DNA of 11,209 nucleotides from Phoronis ovalis. Taxonomy: Eukaryota; Phoronida; Phoronidae. The notes under the pieces were generated by a model. That model had not been told where the DNA came from, ran no database searches, and saw only the letters and a list, made by a program, of their open reading frames with translations. Position 1 is the first letter of the stretch. The number at the start of each line of letters is the position of its first letter. The translations under genes and the position numbers were made by a program. Positions 1 to 5,100 of this stretch are shown here, piece after piece. The DNA lies in NCBI GenBank assembly GCA_028565635.1, contig JAOXYB010055401.1:1-11209 (forward strand), given 5' to 3'.

Positions 1-529
1 CTAATGTAAAAAAACAATAATGTTAAAAAAATATCCTACACATTGGATGGGCATTAGACATGACAAATGTCTTGTTCTGTTTTATCGTTCTTTTGCAGAA
101 ATTGTCAAAGCTACAGTCAGTCTACTTTGATAACATAATAATAAGACCATAAGAATTCGTTACAGTTGATACTGAATGATGAAAGTTCTTTTTATGAGGA
201 TTCACTCTGTTAACATTTTGTCGGATTTAATGTGAAGTTAAAATTGAACAATATTTCTTAAGTAGAATAATATCTAATTTTATTATCAATGGTTAATGTA
301 CTTGATTGTCAAAATATCTGGGTTAATATAAAATTATTTATGAATTTAGGTTTAATTTTATTTTGGGATACTAATCTGTTTTTTTATGATAGTTTGGCCT
401 TAACACAAATTTAATGTACAAATTTGTCTACAAAGTTATATTACAGAATGATGGGAATACCACTTATAAATAATTCTCATGTATATTTACCTTACTAACA
501 GCAACTATCCTGAACTGAGAAATCTAATT

Positions 530-680
530 TTATGGATGCCTACTCTCGAAACTTTACCATAATTATAATTAACTAGAAAGTATCCTGGCATGGGGTGACT
601 ACTTTTTAAACTTTGCTATATTGTAAAAAGCAGCCAGGCATCAGGTACCCATTCTCAGCATAGTTATAACTTACAGAGAC
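530..680 (+). repeat. Degenerate ~50-nt direct repeats
   Basis: Three diverged copies start near 530, 586 and 636, sharing a pattern of (T/A)GG(A/C)AT...CTACT/CCATTCT, then AAACTTT/GCATAGTT and an ATAATTATAA-like end. Copies are old and alignment is by eye. Confidence 0.4.
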
Positions 681-806
681 TATGTCGACTTGTGGTTCTG
701 ACACTCTAAACTACTTCACGCTAAATGCAATTTTACAAAAAATATTTCACTCTGTAAACTGTACTGTAGTTGTTAAGAAACTTCCAGTTATGAGCTTGTC
801 CACTCT

Positions 807-960
807 CCAGGGCTGTATGTTATGATAACCACGTTATAGTGATTGGCTGTTCCCAACTGTACCATCTTGTCCCCGTTGTCTGATCCCACGCTGTATGTAA
901 TGACAACTATATCCTATAGATTAATCCCATGTCCTATGTCATGACAGTCATGTATATTTC
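807..960 (+). repeat. Degenerate repeats around CTGTATGTNATGACAAC
   Basis: Three diverged copies at about 807, 885 and 926 share CCC(A)NGCTGTATGTNATGACAAC-like cores, for example CTGTATGTTATGATAACC, CTGTATGTAATGACAACT and CCTATGTCATGACAGTC. No coding or RNA function is apparent. Confidence 0.4.
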
Positions 961-1050
961 TTCTAGTAGCTAGCTACTTTCTATAACTTGTATCAAGCAG
1001 TTAATGTCTGAGGAAAAGATTACCACATTACAGATCAACCGTATTTTCTC

Positions 1051-1162
1051 TAATAATCGCCCCCCCTTTAATAATTGCCCCCTCTAATAATCGCCCCCTC
1101 TGGTGACTAAAATAAATCAATAATCGCCCCCTCTCTAATAAATGCCCCCGGGGCGGCAATTT
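1051..1162 (+). repeat. Left cluster of TAATAATCGCCCC direct repeats
   Basis: About five copies of TAATAATCGCCCCCTC and variants (ATAATTGCCCCC, TAATAAATGCCCCC) all point the same way. The cluster ends in a GC-rich inverted pair, AAATGCCCCC|GGGGCGGCAATTT, at 1139-1162. The complementary strand has repeated GGGGG runs. Confidence 0.85.
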
Positions 1163-1178
1163 GACTTGAAAACCTATC

Positions 1179-1212
1179 TGAATTAAAATGAGATTAATCT
1201 CATTTTAATTCA
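1179..1212. repeat. Perfect 34-bp palindrome
   Basis: TGAATTAAAATGAGATT is followed at once by its exact reverse complement with no spacer. It lies inside the transposon-like element, just internal to the left repeat cluster. Confidence 0.95.
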
Positions 1213-1303
1213 TTATTATGTGTAGCTGATTAGCTCTTTATTGGGTTTTAAGGTTTCCATTCATTAATATGGCTTGCAAAACAAACTTCGGATCACCTCC
1301 ATG

Positions 1304-1429
1304 TCATAATATTTCCAATAGAATTTCCATGCCGAGTTCGGCAGGAGGTGATTTACGCTTCTTGCCGATGGCTTTCACAATAAATGTGTTTCCATGTTGA
1401 GCAAAGTTGTATACACTGCACAAATTTCT
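1304..1429 (-). pseudogene. Possible remnant of a transposon-coding frame
   Basis: On the minus strand 41 codons are open between stops, without an early ATG: NLCSVYNFAQHGNTFIVK, then AIGKKRKSPPAELGMEILLE. The FAQHGN segment is faintly like the N-terminal helix of pogo/Tigger transposases (VVxYAxExGN), and the location inside a TIR element fits a relic. The match is short and I would not defend a family call. Confidence 0.2.
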
Positions 1430-1636
1430 CTAGGTATGTGACCAAAAAAATAACTTAATGTTTATTTAAGGTTTGGAAGAGTTTTTCTTTTGAAAATAAA
1501 AGTCCATTACACACAGAATTTCGCTTACATAAGCCGATTTTGTTTGATTAACTGACAATCTTCAAAATCTTCCTTATGTATCGCAAACAATAATTAGAAA
1601 AAATCTAAAATATTAATGACAGGAGTACAAATAAGT

Positions 1637-1726
1637 TAATAATCGCCCCCTCTCTATTAATCGCCCCCTCTAATAATTGCCCCCTTAAAAGCAGGGTTTT
1701 TTTAATAATCGTCCCGGGCGATTATT
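1637..1726 (+). repeat. Right cluster of TAATAATCGCCCC repeats ending in an inverted copy
   Basis: There are copies at 1637, 1656, 1671 and 1703. The last pairs with an inverted copy to make the near-palindrome AATAATCGTCCC|GGGCGATTATT at 1704-1726, directly inside the right terminal inverted repeat. Confidence 0.85.
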
Positions 1727-2031
1727 TGAGAAAATACGGTATGTTCCAATTGTTCCATGTTTTCTTCTGGCAGCATTCAAGACTCGTTGAAGTGTTGACT
1801 TACAGAAAGCTAACCTACAGAGCAGCTGACCAGCCATATATATATAGTTGTTCTGTTTAACTCAACATAAAAATTGAACATAAGTCTATGAAAAATATGT
1901 GTAATGTTTTCCTGGTACTATTATTGCTTGATACTGGTTTTGTACGCTGTATATATCTTTTTTAGTAGTAATAATAATAACTATGTTAAAATCGTGTTCT
2001 TTAACTAAGAATATTTCTTGTTTATTCACAG

Positions 2032-2118
2032 AATTTATGGTTAGAGAGAACTATCATGGTGACCAGTTATCCATTGCCAGGAATACTTCAGTGGTTTCCC
2101 GTCTCCTCTACCCATACG
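2032..2118 (+). CDS. DOCK1: DOCK exon A (first exon in window): DHR-2 lobe C, LWLERT...LPGILQWF
   Basis: The acceptor is TATTCACAG and the donor is ACG|GTATGT. It has 29 whole codons (phase 0 at both ends) encoding NLWLERT and then TSYPLPGILQWFPV. This aligns with the DOCK1 stretch MWIERT...TAYKLPGILRWFEV, which precedes the SPLENAIE helix. It is too short and in the wrong frame to be seen as a stand-alone open frame; it emerges only by homology. A decayed copy of its 3' half follows at once in the intron. Confidence 0.9.
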
Positions 2119-5100
2119 GTATGTTTTACCTGCTGCCAGGAATACTACAGTACTGTGGTTTACCGTCTTCTCTACTCATATGGTACATTTTTCGCCTTTT
2201 CTTATATCAAATTATTATAAACATGAGCTTGCTTATCATTTCTAAATGAAGCTATATTCTTGTAGTTCCAAGTTAGCCCACTAGAAAATGCCATTGAGGC
2301 AATGGTGGATAAGAATAGCAGACTGGAACGATTGATTGAGCAATATTCCAGTGATCCAAGTTTAAGAGTTGATCCTCTTGGTATGGAACTTAACGGAGTT
2401 GTAGACGCAGCTGTCAACGGAGGGATTGCAAACTTCAAGGTATGAATGCCTCAACAGTGTTCTGGTTTACTGTATATTTTTTACATGTAGGTCAAAGTGT
2501 CTGTCACTGTCAATGTCCAACACAGAGTAAATCCTTAGCATGATACTTTGTATATAGTATTTATAGAGGCCTGTTGCTGTAATACACTAATTGGTTCCTT
2601 CTGGGAAAAGAAACTGTTTTTGAAATGGTAATGAAATGGAATCGTATGCTTCTATTACCCGCTCTTAATAAAATAAGAGACAAGTTCGCTTTAGCATTGC
2701 TAAGGATCTTACGGGCTTCCATTCAACAGATATCCTGACTATTTCTTGTTGAATGTGTAATAACTTAAAAGTTAGTATACCAATTTGTGAAATAACTTAA
2801 TTAAAATTTTGTCAACATTCAGACATTTCGGACATTTGCTAAAGTGCCATGACTGAATTGTGTATTTTGCAGATTTTCTACACAGATGATTATTTGATAG
2901 CGAATTCAGACCAGAAGAACTTCCAACTCGTATTTAAACTTAAAGAAGTTACAAAACAGCAGGTGATTTTATTATTTCTAACTTACTTGAACGTAACATA
3001 CAAATGAGCAGCATAAACTATGAAATAAATAACCTTAAAATCGGGAATAAATACAATGAATGTAGTTATTGCACATACTACTTTTCAAAAGTTGCTATGA
3101 AATTTTCATGAAGTGTTGCCATGAAATCTTCATGAAGTGTTGCTATGAAGTCTTCATGAAGTGTTACTATGAAATCTTCATGAAGTGTTGCTATCAAATC
3201 AACATGCAGTATTGGTATGAAACCTTCATGAAGTGTTGCCATGAAATCTTCATAAAGTATTGCTATCAAATCTTCATGAAGTGTTGTGTTTTTTCTTGTA
3301 GTTAATACTATTAGCTAGTGCTATGCAGATACACAGTAAAAAAGCTCCTGAGAGTTTACAACCTTTTCACGCACATATGGAGGAGAAATTCAAACGAATG
3401 AAGCAGACGATACAACAGGAATATAACATAACAGTAAGACCCTTCTATCATCTTGCAAAGATAAATTTTTGAAGCTATTTCGTTTATTAAATATTTAAAA
3501 CTTATGTAAGATGATTTTCCTTAAAAATGTTAATCAATTTTAAATTTATATTCCATTACTGATGTTTTCTGGCATCAGAACTCCTAAGATACTAGTGTAT
3601 AAGACTAGCTGATTGCACCAGGTGCTGTACTAAAATGTACCCACAAATTCCCTGTTTGTGAATGAATAATCGTACATTTCTCATTTATTTCATTGAACAT
3701 GGTAGATTGTAGGTTTAATTAAGTATATTACCATTAATGCCACCTAGTGCACAAAATAGTCCAGTGTTCTGTACATTTCAAACTTTTTTACAATATGTAG
3801 GAAGCATGAGGTAACTTCATTTTATAATATAATTGAAAATTTGTCTATTTCTATCATAAATTTATTTAGCACTCGTTTGTAGAGTGTGCATTTCACCAGA
3901 ATACTACATGAGAATTATTCATTGGTATTTATTTTGTAGATTCCTGAAAACTTGACTGCTCGTTTGAAGGTCAAAAGAATGCACTCGATGCCTAGTCACC
4001 CAAGGTTTACATTAGCAATGGACTCTCCAGAGTAAGTATTAAGAAAACCAACAGGGAGCCTATCTTTTTTTATACCTCCAATCTATTGTACGCCAGATGG
4101 AGACTCCTCCAATCTATTGTACACCAGATGGAGACTCCTCCAATCTATTGTACACCAGATGGAGACTCCTCCAATCTATTGTACACCAGATGGAGACTCC
4201 TCCAATCTATTGTATACCAGATGGAGACTCCTCCAATCTATTGTACACCAGATGGAGACTCCTCCAATCTATTGTACACCAGATGGAAACTCCTCCAATC
4301 TATTGTACACCAGATGGAGACTCCTCCAATCTATTGTACACCAGATGGAGATTCCTCCAATCTATTGTACAGCAGATGGAGACTCCTGCAATGTATTGTA
4401 CACCAGATGGAGACTCCTCCAATCTAATGTACACCAGATGGAGATTCCTCCAATCTATTGTACACCAGATGGAGACTGAAAAGAAAATGTGTGTCGGTCA
4501 GCTTAGCACTCAATGCATAAAAAAAAATTTTTTTTGTGAAAATTGTTCATTTTTTTACTTACTGATAAGAAATTCTTTTTTGGATCTAACACTTTACTAG
4601 AATTTAGAAAATTCTGCGTTAAAGTCACTCAGGTTATTTAATATTTTATTGTAAATACCACTGGATGTTGTTTTGATCCCATATCCCACTACAGGTGTTA
4701 ATAGGAACGTTACTGCAATACAGTTAAGTTTTATTCTCAAAACCTTATTTTGGTGAAGTCACATTTTTAACCTAATACGAAAAGATAACTGAGTCGATAG
4801 GCTAAAAGTTAAAATCTATGAAGCAAAAAACTCAATAGATGGAGCACTTCTGTTGTATTGTGGGTTTCATGAGATAGCATAACTTTATTTGGTCTAACAA
4901 TAGTGTTCTTGACATATGATGTGACATCATTACATACCTACCATCTCGCTACACCTGCAACCCTGCAAACCAGAGGCTAAATTTATATATAAAAAATTAC
5001 GTTCACTTTAAATCTAATTGAAGATGAAGAAGTTTTATGTTGTATGCACGCTTGTTTAGATATTTGCTCAGCTTTGCATTATATTTAGGACTCCGAGCAA

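Larger units (their letters stand above)
1039..1739. mobile_element. MITE-like element with 24-bp inverted ends and subterminal AATAATCGCCCC repeats
   Basis: The left end 1039-1062 (CCGTATTTTCTC then TAATAATCGCCC) and the right end 1716-1739, read on the other strand (CCGTATTTTCTC then AAATAATCGCCC), match at 23 of 24 bases. The flanks are AA on the left and TA on the right, compatible with a TA target duplication whose left copy has one change. Each end carries a cluster of direct TAATAATCGCCCCCTC-type copies (about five at 1051-1155, four at 1637-1715). The 701-bp length, AT-rich interior and lack of a full transposase suggest a non-autonomous DNA transposon of a TA-duplicating class such as pogo/Tigger or mariner. 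The class is inference. Confidence 0.7.
1..2031 (+). other. 3' part of a long DOCK intron
   Basis: No exon of the DOCK frame could be found upstream of 2032; the expected preceding residues (family pattern RFEYSRP...KGEKNPDNEF) are not encoded here. The stretch holds degenerate short repeats near 530-960 and the transposon-like element at 1039-1739. The intron ends at the acceptor before 2032. Confidence 0.7.

Noticed and set aside
99-146. Possible extra DOCK exon after TTCTTTTGCAG at 98
   Set aside because: The following frames (KLSKLQSVYFDN or EIVKATVSLL) do not match the expected DOCK residues and end in stops without a good donor in phase.
1051-1155. G-quadruplex on the minus strand of the C-rich cluster
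   Set aside because: The G5 runs are there, but the loops are more than ten bases and AT-rich; a stable quadruplex is not well supported by sequence alone.
1983-2249. Open frame of 88 codons starting at 1983
   Set aside because: It overlaps exon A in another frame and carries on into the intron; the DOCK-like frame (NLWLERT, LPGILQWF) is the real one.
2202-2438. Minus-strand frame opposite exon B
   Set aside because: It is the antisense shadow of a conserved DOCK exon.
3069-3305. Periodic open frames on both strands (CYEIFMKC-like and IATLHEDF-like)
   Set aside because: They are translations of the 24-nt palindromic repeat in an intron; the frames arise because 24 is divisible by three.
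3091-4477. CRISPR array
   Set aside because: The repeats are directly adjacent units without unique spacers, in introns of an animal gene.
4086-4600. Three overlapping open frames of 113-167 codons with a 31-residue period
   Set aside because: They are the three + frames of a stop-free 31-nt minisatellite in an intron; no start context, no domain, and the repeat explains them fully.
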